A stretch of 64,000 nucleotides of DNA from Rapana venosa (lineage: Eukaryota; Mollusca; Gastropoda; Neogastropoda; Muricidae), in contig CM054135.1 of assembly GCA_028751875.1 (NCBI GenBank), positions 14,184,924-14,248,923 on the forward strand, read 5' to 3'. Positions 33,374-43,339 of the stretch are shown here, piece by piece. The position numbers were made by a program, and so were the translations under genes. The notes under the pieces were generated by a model that was not told the DNA's origin, made no database searches, and was given only the letters and a program-made list of their open reading frames with translations. Numbering within the stretch: position 1 is the stretch's first letter; every line of letters starts with the position of its first letter.

Positions 33374-34725
33374 GTGTGTGTGTGTTGTGTAGTATGGTGT
33401 GTGTGTTGTGATGTGTGTGTGTGAGTGCGTGCATGCATGTACGTGTGTGAGCTCTCGCACACCGTGTACGCAAGAAGATGGGGGTTTGGAGGTGAAAGCT
33501 TTTGCGCTGCCGTGTGCACGCATACCAATGTGTAATCAGTGTGTGCGAGTTGCTGGCAACGCCAAGTCAGGCCAACTTTTGGTGGCTTAATTAAGAACAT
33601 CCTCCTCCTGATCTTTGATTCTTACAAGCTCTTACAACTTTCCCATCTTTTATACATCAGTCCCTCACGTTCGATCAGACTACTGCAAAGTCATCTCTGT
33701 TCAAATGATGACTACATATACTGGCCATTTGACAGTATGGGCAAGGTGCCAGAGTCAGTTTCCCATGCATTGCTGACCACAACAGCCGACGTCAGAATCC
33801 CCAAAATGCACGAACTCAAAAAAAGCGCGCATGATGTTTTCTGAAGACCCAACAAGTGCTGATTGAAATACGACTCCTGCAAAACTTACAGAAAGACAGC
33901 ACTCCTGCTTGCAGTTTGACAGCTAAAAAAATCAACGACGTATTTTTAATTCCAAATAATTTATTATCTCAAAACTGACAAATCCAGTAGATATTGCTCA
34001 TTTACGAAGTGAGAGCTAGGATCCACGTGGGAAACCACCCAAATGAGAAGAGCTCTGTTCGGACCAAAGCTGCTTGAGAATTGAGCAACACATACAAACA
34101 AAACACTCTGAACTTTTCACAACAGATAAATAGTGATATAAATTAAGTAATGGCGCCTGTTAAAAAGGTTGCTTTCTACCAAAGCGCAGAACATGTTCGT
34201 GGCTGGGGGGGGGGGGGGGGGGGGGGGTAGGGGTGTACTACAGTAGAAACAAATGTCTGGAGTGGCAACACATGCACTGCACTGCACCTTGCCCACACCT
34301 TTTAACCTCACCCCTTTCGAACAGAAATATTGCTTCTATGACCAGTGGTATGGTTGACACAAACATACCAAGCACTTAATCTGAGCGTTGGTAAAGTTCT
34401 AAATTACGACGCTAAGCGCTGGGACAGACTGCCACTGCGATTTGATTTGCACATGGAACGGAGAAACAACGAATGGCTGCCAGCTTACAACACGTTACAA
34501 TAACATTCTCCTTTCTCAAGTGAATTTGTCAAAAATTATACTCTTAAATGACGGTACTCACACAATGATAACAATGGTATCAAAAGCACCATAGCACATA
34601 ATTATTGCACTGGCCTACGTGGTGAAATAAAGAACGAAAAGCACTGACCTTGTGGCTGAAACCTGTACGCCAGACGTTGGCGGGAAGCCCGCGTGGTCGG
34701 CACGCGCAGACGCAGAAAGCGTCAT
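29399..34725 (-). CDS. Candidate small four-exon gene (speculative)
   Basis: Four minus-strand segments have good splice words and compatible phases. Exon A 34725-34649: ATG, CpG-rich, donor AAG|gtcagt. Exon B 31557-31479: acceptor ctttactag, donor CAG|gtaact. Exon C 30373-30296: acceptor tgcttacag, donor CAG|gtaaca. Exon D 29548-29474: acceptor ggctttcttcag with a ctaat branch-like word, ending in TGA. Lengths 77+79+78+75 give 309 nt, one open frame of 102 codons plus stop. AATAAA lies at 29404-29399, about 70 nt after the stop. An ATTGG (CCAAT) box and an AT-rich word lie within 40 nt upstream of the ATG. No domain is recognised; B and C carry several Cys and Trp. It could be a small protein, a spliced noncoding RNA, or chance. 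Confidence 0.3.
29983..30045. repeat. Impure (CA)n microsatellite
   Basis: CA-rich run with CG interruptions. Confidence 0.85.
31766..31995 (+). mobile_element. SINE-C, diverged partial copy
   Basis: Head ggttgcctagtggttagagt is a good A box. The B box is degenerate (gccgcagtttgagccac). The 'aaacgtgttctgctgtccgg' stretch with 'aagcaggccatttgtgcagg' echoes the SINE-C body. Confidence 0.55.
32531..33011 (-). mobile_element. SINE-B, full length with CR1-like LINE tail
   Basis: On the minus strand: head ggatcggtggtctagaggta, B-box-like GGTTCGTACCCC, Ceph-like centre (gagacgataaaccgaggtcc, gttgtccctggcaaaattct) and body to 'cgtgacttaaagtggtat'. It then continues into 'gagcgctttgatttgttgct' and 'agcgctatataaattccata', ending in (TTA)n. 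That last part is the 3' end of the LINE at 62.9-64 kb. Confidence 0.9.
33026..33120. repeat. (GT)n microsatellite
   Basis: About 80 bp of nearly pure GT abutting the head of SINE-B. Confidence 0.95.
33317..33440. repeat. (GT)n microsatellite
   Basis: GT run with TTG breaks. Confidence 0.95.
33441..34204. other. Intergenic (or intron A-B of the candidate gene)
   Basis: Contains a 101-codon plus-strand frame (33539-33844) with no recognised domain. No repeat identified. Confidence 0.35.
34205..34227. repeat. Poly-G run, about 23 G
   Basis: Uninterrupted G homopolymer on the plus strand. It is a likely site of assembly error or replication slippage. Confidence 0.9.
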
Positions 34726-34965
34726 AATTTCATCCAATCAGTTTTCTTTTTAATATTTTGAACAAGTGACACACACTCTGGTGACTGTGTGGGTTTTCTG
34801 TGTCTCCCTATAATGATTTCTTTCTAGCTGCTCACAATACGTTCATTCCAAAATCTTCGTCTCTGTCATGGCTTGTGGTTAGTCATGTCTGACTATCAGT
34901 GCCACGGGCCCTCGGGGTGTTTGTCAGAGTTCTGCGTTGCTGTATTCTGCCAAATGCACGCGCAC

Positions 34966-34996
<31 letters not shown>

Positions 34997-35194
34997 AATC
35001 TCAAAATTTGAGACCCACAGGGAGCTTGTCAAAGTTAATCGTTGTGGTTTTGCGCACACATAAGCTTACGTACGAGCGCGCATGCACGCACTCTTCCACG
35101 TGTGTTGAACACATCAAAAGGGACGAAATAGTGTAGTGGGTGCTCGAGATCGATGGCCCAATAACTAAAGCAAACCACGGAGACGTCTGTTTCA

Positions 35195-35420
35195 GGCTGC
35201 AGTTAGGCTCCAGCCTCACGTCAGTGCTGACTCCATTCTCCCGAAAGTTGTTTGAAGGAGACTATGAACCGATGTCAGTTGTGCATGCCTGCGCAGAGCA
35301 GCCTGCATAATCGCAAAAAACCCTTCCGCTTTTGGAAAGAGTAGGCTGGGCTAGTGAGCGCCGGTAGGAAAAGATGTCAAAATAAAAAAAGAATTAAAAA
35401 ACAAAAGAATACAAACATAA
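35195..35420 (+). mobile_element. SINE-C fragment
   Basis: 'cgtcagtgctgactccattc', 'agactatgaaccgatgtcag' and 'ggaaagagtaggctgggcta' match the SINE-C body, ending in an A-rich tail (aaaaaaagaattaaaaaaca). No B box is recognisable. Confidence 0.6.
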
Positions 35421-35611
35421 TTATGTTGTGCTTAAATTATCATCCTTAAGTTTTGAAATGCAGTTGCCTTGTCGGTGGACACAACGGTCACATACACACA
35501 CAAGTCTCTCCACTGTGAACTTTGGAGCTGGCCAAGAAACAAAACAAAACAAAACAAAAACCGACACAAACTGAAAACAAACATGCACTTTAATAGTTGT
35601 GTGTATGCGCC

Positions 35612-35665
35612 CCCCCCCTCCCTCCCTCCCTCTCTCTCTCTCTCTTCCTCTCTCTCTCTCTCTGT
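35612..35665. repeat. (CT)n microsatellite with C run
   Basis: CCCCCCC followed by CCT and CT repeats. Confidence 0.9.
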
Positions 35666-35779
35666 ATGTGTGTGCAAGCGCGCACGCGCGTATATGTGTC
35701 TTTGTACATGTGTGTGCTTGGGCGTGCATGCGTCCATACATGTGTGTGTGTGTTTGCAATATGGGGTAGACTTTAGTTA

Positions 35780-36343
35780 AGCGTGTTTACATTACTATCA
35801 ATTGATGGCTTACTCATGTCTGTTATTCAATGCATAGTTAGTCTATCAAGCGTTTTACTGTATAATAAATAACTCAACTTGGGATTATCGAGGCAGTGTT
35901 TGTCTGACGTGATTGCAAATTAGCTACTGTGTCATGCTTTAGTTGTCTGATAGTCTCTTCAGCTGATGGTTGTGGTGATATATGGCAAGATAGGTCATTT
36001 TTAGAATGTTTGCCGATACTTGATGCAATATGTACAGTTTAGTTATTGGGGGGGGGGGGAGGGGGTTGATTGAGGGGCAGGCTAGTGGTAAGGGAGCTGA
36101 CTGTGTGAGCTGACGCTGACTGAGCACGAGGAGCTGTCTCTGAAACTGTCCATAAGAAGGACTGTTTCTCATGCAGGTAGCACTTTTACATAATCTTGAA
36201 AAAAACGAATGTGAAATTTAGGTTACCGTCACTTATATAATGATTATGTAACTTCAGTGCAAGGTAAATAAAATGTGAGATGCAACAAAACTGCTATACA
36301 CATGTGTGGACTGGCTAGAAACAACACTAATAACGTTGGTGGT
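35780..36343. other. Intergenic, with poly-G at 36047-36064
   Basis: No gene seen. The G-rich run is interrupted by one A. Confidence 0.4.
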
Positions 36344-36508
36344 GTGGGCCTGGGGTTATAGTCTCGCCCAAAGACAGACTGGCACCCAGAACACCACGCA
36401 GGGTCTAATCTAGGGGATGGGGGGATCTAAGCCTGGGCTCAAATGGGGATCTAAACCACTCTCCTGGTTTTCCTAGGCAAGTATGTTACCTCCTGACCGC
36501 CGATCCAT
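36344..36508 (-). mobile_element. SINE-B 5' fragment
   Basis: Minus-strand head gatcggcggtcaggaggtaa, then 'gagcccaggcttagatcccc' and 'gcgagactataaccccaggc'. The 3' body is missing. Confidence 0.65.
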
Positions 36509-36654
36509 GATTTACATCACCACTTAATCCCTTCACTTGCCGCAGGAGTGTTGTAGTGACGGTGATCATGACGTCAGTAACGTTGTAGTAATGACGTCAA
36601 AATCCTTTATGCCTTTCTATCTCATACATAGGTACTGAATGGCACGGCGGGGAT

Positions 36655-36965
36655 TGCCAGTGAAGACCGTACCGTTGACGAATTAACCAACTCTTGTTTT
36701 ACCGATCAACAATCAACAATCATTCTGATAGCAGCCAAGGTATCAATCAGACAACTAAATAACCAACCAGTCAGATGACCAGTCAACCAGTCAATCGACT
36801 AGCTAGTCGTCCAATCAGCTCGCCAGTCATCCGGACATTTAGTAAGCCAGCCAGTCATTCAATCAACCAGTAATCTAAACGACATGAGCCGACTTGGTGC
36901 AGTGGTTAACGCCTGGGGCTACGGATTGGACGCAGGTTTGAATCCCATAAAGTGTCATAGGATTT
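36655..36965 (+). repeat. CAGT/AACC-rich tract followed by a tRNA-like head
   Basis: About 200 bp of CAGTCAACCAGTCAATC words followed at 36897-36955 by ggtgcagtggttaacgcctg and a B-box-like GGTTTGAATCCC. The layout is the same as at 2580-2960. It may be a SINE with a low-complexity 5' flank. Confidence 0.45.
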
Positions 36966-37674
36966 TTTTTCGGACCCCGGCCGGTTTTACAGATGCAGTC
37001 TTGAGAGTTGCTCAGATTACACGATCGGCACTGCAGTTGTCTGTATCTCTCGGGCCCTGTTGACTCCAGGATATAAATTATTTTGATAGAAAGCGTAGAG
37101 TACAGCCCTGTCAAGTAGAATTAAAGCGCATGTACGCTTGTGTCTGTGGTGAGTGTGTGCCAAAGCCTTTGGGGTTGGATGTTCACGGGGAAGGGTCAGT
37201 GGAGGGACGTTGTGGTGGTCGCCACCTCAGCTGATGACTCACTCAGTCTGGCTCCGCAACTGAGCTAATACTGTAGTCAGTAGGGGCTTAGTAGGCGTGT
37301 CCTACCTATGTGACTTCAGAACAGGCACCTCTGATCACCATCAAAGGGATCCAGCAGCAGTGCCGGGCACCTCTGGCTGTGGGCCTTCGGTGGTCTGGCA
37401 TCGATGGGCCCCCTGTGGACTTGCATTTTGAGGATGCATTGCAACGAATCTGGAAGTGCGTGGGACGGAGAGGATGCAATGAGCGGTAGGGGGACAGCCA
37501 AACAGGAACGTCACAGGGGATGAGGCAGCAACAACAACAACCAACAACAACAACAACCCAGAAACAGAAAGAAAGAAGAGTAGGCTTTGTATCAAGTCAG
37601 ACACCGAGAACCTGAAGCCCCTGCAACCTAGAACATCAGCGTTGACCATAGGCTTTAACAATACGAGTTTGTGA
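36966..37674. other. Intergenic, with a CAA-rich patch at 37529-37560
   Basis: No recognised gene. The minus strand is open for 133 codons (37742-37341), partly through the CAA tract, and ends in the LINE remnant. Confidence 0.4.
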
Positions 37675-38037
37675 TTTTTATCATTATCATCATTATCACT
37701 TCTTTCTTCTTCGTCAAGTGTCCGGTCTGGTCCTGCAGACATCGACGATCATGGCTCTCCATTCTTCCCTGTTCTCGGTCCCTCTCATGAGCTCATTGTT
37801 GGTGCCCTCTTTATTCGTTGCGAATTTGTTTAAACTGTCTGTGAATTTTGTTCGTTGTCTTCCTCTGCTCTTGTTTCCACAGATTTTGCCACTCCATAAC
37901 AGTTTCTCTAGTCCGTCAGCCCTGATTATATGGCCGAAAAATTTGAGCTGTCTTTCTCTGATGGTGTTGAGAAGGGATCTCTTGTACCCAGCCATTTCCA
38001 TTACTTCTGCATTAGTTTTTCTTTTTGTCCATGAGAT
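37675..38037 (-). mobile_element. LINE C-terminal remnant
   Basis: Minus-strand frame of about 105 residues: YKRSLLNTIRERQLKFFGHI, IRADGLEKLLWSGKICG, RGRQRTKFTDSL and NREEWRAMIVD. It is the same reverse-transcriptase C-terminal region as the LINE at 6.0 kb but from a different subfamily. It ends in a (GATAAT)n-like tail at 37675-37705. The 5' end lies in an ATT microsatellite, so the truncation point is blurred. Confidence 0.8.
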
Positions 38038-38039
38038 TT

Positions 38040-38070
<31 letters not shown>

Positions 38071-38098
38071 TATTTTATTATTGTTGTTGTTGTTGTAC
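38040..38098. repeat. (ATT)n-(GTT)n microsatellite
   Basis: ATT repeats followed by TTG repeats, at the 5' edge of the LINE remnant. Confidence 0.95.
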
Positions 38099-38104
38099 TT
38101 ACAG

Positions 38105-38395
38105 TCACAGCAGCTTGTTATCTGTTACATTTGGGCTGGTCTCCCAGGGGAGAGTACGTGGCTCCAAGAAGAGCACCACCACGCTCTTCATCAGCGTCTG
38201 GTGCCTTCAGGCCGGGATTCTGACCATGTCCAAGGTCAGCTTCCCAGTGCGGACTTCCCGGTGCGTTAACCCCTTCCGTGTACATGACCTGTCACTCTAT
38301 CAGGCCTCCCGCCTTGCTGCAGACAGACGTCTGTGTCTCCCCGCGATGCCGAAAGGCACCAGCGTCAGATGAAAGAAGAAGTAGAAGAAGAAGTG
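38105..38395 (+). repeat. Dispersed repeat-like unit ending in GAAGAA words
   Basis: GC-richer 280-bp block ending 'gcgtcagatgaaagaagaag'. The ending resembles that of the Rep-C copies (gaagaagaac, gatgaagaagag), suggesting a retroelement 3' end. No second full copy is seen in the window. Confidence 0.35.
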
Positions 38396-38620
38396 TATCT
38401 ACATAAGTAGACAATCAAATGTGCTCGTTAAAGTTCCCGTAACTTACGTCAGAGCTCATTAGCTTATGAAAACGTGAGCATACCCAGCATGCAACCTGTA
38501 CAATGGAATGAGCTGCTCTGAAGTCAGATGTGTCGGCTGAGGCCAGCGGGTAGATGTCCTGAAAAGTCACAAGCACAGAAGACCAGACACCATGTACCCT
38601 GTGTAGTAAAGGAACGCACA

Positions 38621-38640
38621 GAGAGAGAGAAAGAGAGAGC

Positions 38641-38702
<62 letters not shown>
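38621..38702. repeat. (GA)n microsatellite
   Basis: GA run of about 80 bp. Confidence 0.95.
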
Positions 38703-38705
<3 letters not shown>

Positions 38706-38996
38706 CTATAGCACCAACCTACTTGGCTTATTCTTTCACAAAAGGTGGATGTGGTAAAAATGTCTTATGTACGTTCACACGCACATACAGCGCTTTACAG
38801 TCCCCCCCTCCCCCTTCCAAAAAAAGCCTTTCAGGAGAATTGAGCTCTTAGCTCAAATAAACTCAGAGAAACATTCCATCATAATGATAGATACTTCAGT
38901 GGTGACAGAGAGCTGTGCCTTTATCACAGACAACTCTCATGATAAGAGTCACCAGCTTGGAAATAGGTATGGCTTTGACCTGTGTGCTCTCCCATG

Positions 38997-39115
38997 CTGA
39001 AGTCGGATGCGCTGGGCCTGGCTTGTCAGGCGCATAACGGCAGCGCAACACACGTTCTCTCATAGGACAAATAACAACGTTGCTCTCTGGGCGTTCAACG
39101 AAGAAGAACAATGGT
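38997..39115 (+). repeat. Rep-C dispersed repeat, 3' part
   Basis: 'cggatgcgctgggcctggct', 'gtcaggcgcataacggcagc' and 'cataggacaaataacaacgt', ending gaagaagaac. The same series occurs at 42832 and 49066, and on the minus strand at 53.5 kb. Confidence 0.75.
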
Positions 39116-39162
39116 GCACATTTCAGTGTTAGGAATTTCAGGTCATCGTGTTCCTTGAGTTA

Positions 39163-39165
39163 TAT

Positions 39166-39233
<68 letters not shown>

Positions 39234-39284
39234 TATGTATGTATGTATGTATGTATGTATGTATGTATGTATGTATGTATGTAT
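39163..39284. repeat. (AT)n then (TATG)n microsatellites
   Basis: About 65 bp of pure AT followed by about 50 bp of ATGT tetranucleotide. Confidence 0.95.
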
Positions 39285-39290
39285 TTACTG

Positions 39291-39577
39291 GGGGAGGGGA
39301 TAGCTCAGTGTCGGAGCACTCGCTTTCCCCCAGCCAAGTTAAGCAGCGTCGAGCGTGGTTACCACTCGGATGGGTGACCGTTTGTGCGCCTTGGCCTCAG
39401 TATAGTCCCCCAGTTCACCCACCTGTGAATGGGCATTTGCCTCTTTTAGGGTCAGGGAAGGTAAAGCAGCGAGGGAGAGGAGATGGGCGCCGTTTCTATG
39501 CTGGTCCCTAGAAAAGTGAGGTCTCTGACGCATCTTTCCCCTACGACCTCATAGGTTATGGGACACCTTTACCTTTT
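39291..39577 (+). mobile_element. 5S-SINE, full length
   Basis: Head ggggatagctcagtgtcgga (A box), 'actcgctttcccccagccaa', 5S-like block 'ttaagcagcgtcgagcgtgg' and 'ttaccactcggatgggtgac', body 'cttttagggtcagggaaggt', end 'gttatgggacacctttacc'. It follows directly on the TATG microsatellite. A short TACTG word flanks both ends but is too short to call as a target duplication. Confidence 0.9.
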
Positions 39578-39965
39578 ATACATACTGCACTTTTGAAAGA
39601 CTAACAGATGTATTTTTAATTGGACACCTCTGACGAATTCCTTATTGTTCCAAAACTCGTCCAAGGAATGCAATTACACTTGCCTTTCGGCAAGGTACAG
39701 TCATCTGATGGACTTCCCGAGGATCGATGCAGACACTATCGGTATACAGAACTAACATGAAATGCATGCTGGATTTCAGACGTGTAATTATTATCTACAG
39801 AGAATATTTGAGTTTCCGAACTATTTACTGGTACTGCAGCTTCTTCCTTGAATGAAGAACAAAGTCAGCCCCTCAAGAAACGTGAAGCGGTTCCATGGAA
39901 TGAGTTCATAGCATCTTCTTTTCCGTTCCTCGGCTAGAACCCTAGGGGGGGTTAACTTATGGTGC
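39578..39965. other. Intergenic, no recognised feature
   Basis: No gene, repeat or site identified. Confidence 0.4.
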
Positions 39966-40261
39966 GATTTTGCCATGGCGACAGATTTTGCCATTGCGAC
40001 AGATGTTAACATTGCGACAGATTTTGACATTGCGTCAGATCTTGCCATTGCGTCAAATTTTGCCATTGCGTCAGATTTTGCCATTGCGACAGATTTTGCC
40101 ATTGCGACAGATATTGCCATTGCGACAGATGTTAACATTGCGACAGATTTTGACATTGCGTCAGATCTTGCCATTGCGACAGATTTTGCCATTGCGACAG
40201 ATTTTGCCATTGCGTCAGATTTTGCCATTGCGACAGATTTTGCCATTGCGACAGATTTTGC
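39966..40261 (+). repeat. 18-bp minisatellite with a 126-bp higher-order unit
   Basis: About 16 copies of attttgccattgcgacag. Variants (gttaac, ttgacattgcgtc, cttgcc) occur in the same order twice: the GTTAAC variant is at 40005 and 40131, exactly 126 bp or seven units apart. It encodes six-residue repeats in both strands, which is incidental. Confidence 0.95.
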
Positions 40262-40345
40262 CCACCATGAAGGAAACCGCATTCCGATATCGGGAACGCA
40301 TGCTGGGTATGTTCCTGTTTCTGTAACTCACCGATTGGTGGCACG
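40262..40345 (-). mobile_element. tRNA-Leu-like SINE, 3' fragment
   Basis: The minus strand 'cagaaacaggaacataccca', then cggaatgcggtttccttcat, matches 49683-49755 of the fuller copy. Confidence 0.65.
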
Positions 40346-40658
40346 GACTACAGGATCTGTAACGTGCATATTTTAATCTTCTGCATGTGTACATACAATG
40401 TGATCCAGGCAGTGACCTATGGAATAAACTCCCCCCAAATTTGAAATGTATTAAAAGCAAAAATCAGTATAAAACACATCTAAAAAGATATTTCATGAAT
40501 AAAAGTACAGAACACGACTTGTAAACTTAAGAGAGTGATTTAAGTGTCACTGACGTTATTCTTGTCATTAAAATCAGATATGACCCAAGTTTTCATATTC
40601 ATATAGAGTACATGTGTAAGCATTTGATATGATATCAACCCCAGCACGCTTTGAATCT

Positions 40659-40660
<2 letters not shown>

Positions 40661-40705
<45 letters not shown>

Positions 40706-40719
40706 TGTGTGTGTGTGGG

Positions 40720-40754
<35 letters not shown>

Positions 40755-40815
40755 TGCTGTGTGTGTGTGTGTGTGTGTGTTTGTACAAGTGTGTGAGTGC
40801 GTGTGTGTTGTGTAA
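40661..40815. repeat. (GT)n microsatellite
   Basis: GT run with GGGGGG and CGCG breaks. Confidence 0.95.
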
Positions 40816-41981
40816 TTGGTTCGGTTTTGGTTTTTTACTTTCTTGCTGTTTTGGCCTTTTTTACGTTCTTTTGTGTTACACAAAAATATGCTGATTTATT
40901 TAGTTTTGTCGCTGTTAGTTTTCTGTTTCATTGTATTAGATGAGCTCAATTGTTATTGCTGACGTTAGCACTGCTGGGTGGGTTTACATTGCCTGAATTT
41001 ATTCATTGATGGAAGGATTAACGTTGTTCTGCCTCAAATCAAAAAAGCACATGTACACGCGTGTATATGACAGGGGAAAGGGAAGGAATGGATGTCTTTG
41101 TTATACTTCTTTGCTCTGAATCCAATAGCTGTTGGTTATTCTTGTTTTGCTTATATATGAGTATATTATGTGGTGAAGGGGATATGGGTGAGGATGTGTA
41201 TGTGTATGTAAGTGCTTAAATGATACATCAGTTTCCTCTGTTTATATCCATTTGAGGGTTGTTGTTGTTGTTATTGTTGGTGGTTGTGGAGGTGGGGTTC
41301 TGGTTTATTTTTGCTTTTTGTTTGTTTTGAGTTTAGGGTGGTTTTCTTGGGGAGGGGAGGGGGTATTTTGGACTCTTTTTCTCGTCTTTTGTTAGTTCTA
41401 TATTGTTCTTCATTTGTCTTGGTTTTTATTCTTGTCCTATGTTAGTTATTGTCGCTGTTGTTGTTGTGTACGTATGTTTGTGTTTGTTTGATTGTTTATG
41501 TCCTTGTTGTGGTTGTTCTTATTGATTCATCTTATGGTTGTTGTTTTATTCAGTTGTTTGTATGGTTGAAGGTTTGTGTGTGCATGTGTGTGAGGGGGGG
41601 GGGGGGGAAGCAGTTGGTGTGGTTTTTAAATGTTTATTCTGTTTTGTCTTCTTTGTTTGTTTTGGTTTGGTTTTTCTTTGTTGCTTGTTTGTTTGTGTTA
41701 TGACGGATATTTTTTCAAGATTTTTGAATTATTTGAATTGTATGGTTTAATACTTTTCTGGGTTTTTTGTTTTGTTTTTAATTCCACATATGCATATGTT
41801 ATTGTTTTTCTTGTTTGATTTGTATATTTTACCATAGATTAGGTTTTCTATTCATTGTCTGCATATACATTATCTTTTTTTTTCTCGCTTTTTTTTCTTT
41901 AGATAGATGGCTTGATGAAAAAAAGCAAATGCACTGCTTATTCAATGTACCATCTGAAAATAGAAGTTTGACTTTGACTTT
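40816..41981. other. T/G-rich, C-poor intergenic stretch
   Basis: 41230-41900 is dominated by T and G (gttgttgttgttattgttgg; poly-G at 41595-41608), which keeps several plus frames open. No gene is recognised. Confidence 0.5.
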
Positions 41982-42335
41982 GACGGGATGGCCTGGTAGT
42001 CAGAGTAACGTTTTCGTGATCGGCTGACCCGGGTTTGATTCCCGTTCAAGAGGAATTTTTCTTCTGGTGTTACCATTAGTGCAGTCTCCACTCTTCCCAA
42101 AAGTCCTTCGGATGAGACTATAAACCAAGGCCCCGTGTGCGAACGCACGCAGAACATCTTACACACACGTTAAAACCTGTTTCGGTTTTTTGAAAGAGTA
42201 GGCCATTGTGTGCCGATGGGGAACGGATGACAAAATTTACAAACTGCATACACACGGGGACTAGATGAAAAAAGTACACGAGTGCTAAGTCCATTATCCT
42301 CAAAATAAAAGAATAGAATAAATAAAACGAAAGAA
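41982..42335 (+). mobile_element. SINE-C, full length
   Basis: Head gacgggatggcctggtagtc (A box), B box GGGTTTGATTCCC near 42032, body 'gatgagactataaaccaagg', 'ccccgtgtgcgaacgcacgc', 'gagtaggccattgtgtgccg' and 'aaaaagtacacgagtgctaa', ending in an A-rich tail (aataaaacgaaagaagtaaa). Confidence 0.85.
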
Positions 42336-42431
42336 GTAAATATACACGAGGGGAATTACGGCACTGTCAGGCAAACACTTGACGTTGCCCTGGGAGATTG
42401 TAAACATCCCCACTGTTCTTTCTTTCACCAG

Positions 42432-42605
42432 ACGCCGCGGAGACCAAACCCAGCTTCACGGACCCGTGGAACTGAAGTCATCGGTCTTCAGCATAAAGTA
42501 GAGCCAGCGAAGATCGGAATGTACCTGGAAAAAATCGTTTCGTCGGTGTCATCGAATGCAGCGGCTAACACCGTATCCAGTTATTCCAACAGCCGAGTAA
42601 AGTGA
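42432..42605 (+). CDS. Possible terminal coding exon (speculative)
   Basis: A strong acceptor (ccactgttctttctttcaccag) ends at 42431. One phase reads 14 codons with ETKPSFTDPWN before TGA at 42473-42475. Another phase is open for 57 codons to TGA at 42603-42605, with VSSNAAANTVSSYSNSRVK. No matching upstream exon was found and no family is recognised. It may equally be chance. Confidence 0.2.
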   Translation, partial: TPRRPNPASRTRGTEVIGLQHKVEPAKIGMYLEKIVSSVSSNAAANTVSSYSNSRVK

Positions 42606-42699
42606 GGTGGACTGGCGATGATGCACTGTCAGGATGGGAGGTCAGCAACAGCACCACAGCTGCCTGACCTGACCGGCAGTGCAGATCATTTCTCTCACT

Positions 42700-42952
42700 C
42701 GCGTCCACCGTGGGGATACCGGGGGTCTGTCAGTATAGGTAGCCTCCCTTCCTTCCTGACTTTCCTTCTTGGTGCATTGTCTTGCCTGTTTCCCAGACAG
42801 GCTACAACTAGCACTACTGCCTCCAACGCCGGAGTGGGATGCGCTGAGAGTGACGTGTCAGGTGCTTAACGGAAGCACAGCCTGTTTTCGCTCTTGTGAC
42901 AGACATTCTCAGTTTCAGTCTGAGCCTTCGATGATGAAGAAGAGGAACTACC
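42700..42952 (+). repeat. Rep-C dispersed repeat copy
   Basis: 'gggatgcgctgagagtgacg', 'tgtcaggtgcttaacggaag' and 'cttgtgacagacattctcag', ending gatgaagaagagg. The upstream portion (cttgcctgtttcccagacag) is shared in part with the minus copy at 53.5 kb. Confidence 0.7.
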
Positions 42953-43339
42953 ATGTTGTTATTAGTTGTATTTCACGTGATCATTGTCGTCCATAAAATT
43001 CCAGACTACGTTTATCAGGCACGAGGCAACATCACAGACTGTCAGCAAACAGACACACTAAAAGACATGGTTAGGACTAGCTGCATACCATCGGGCCTTC
43101 AACTGGCACAAGTGTGCGATTTTGCTGCTGCTTATTTCTTGTGGTCCCATTTCTGCCACACAGGACTGTGCCGTAACACCGGGCACTTGATGGGCTCTAG
43201 CATACAGTGCCAGCCCCACAGGGGACAGACTTAAACCCACAGTGATGTCATCACTGCCTCACTGAACAACATACAGCAAAACACGTTGAGTTTGAGCAGA
43301 TTCTATAACATTTTCAGTCCCCCTCCTGTCTCTCTCTCT
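42953..43339. other. Intergenic, no recognised feature
   Basis: A 93-codon plus frame (42953-43234) has no recognised domain. Confidence 0.35.

Noticed and set aside
37674..38050. Target-site duplication around the LINE remnant (tcattatcat on both sides)
   Set aside because: Both flanks are ATT/ATC microsatellite, so the match is not informative.
39291..39360. 5S rRNA gene or tRNA gene
   Set aside because: Only the internal promoter-like blocks match; there is no full 120-nt 5S or closed cloverleaf, and the sequence is part of a dispersed SINE.
39821..40376. Hexapeptide-repeat proteins on both strands
   Set aside because: Artefact of the 18-bp minisatellite.
41449..41818. Hydrophobic membrane-protein-like frames (62-84 codons)
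   Set aside because: T/G-rich low-complexity strand gives L/F/V/C-rich frames in all phases.
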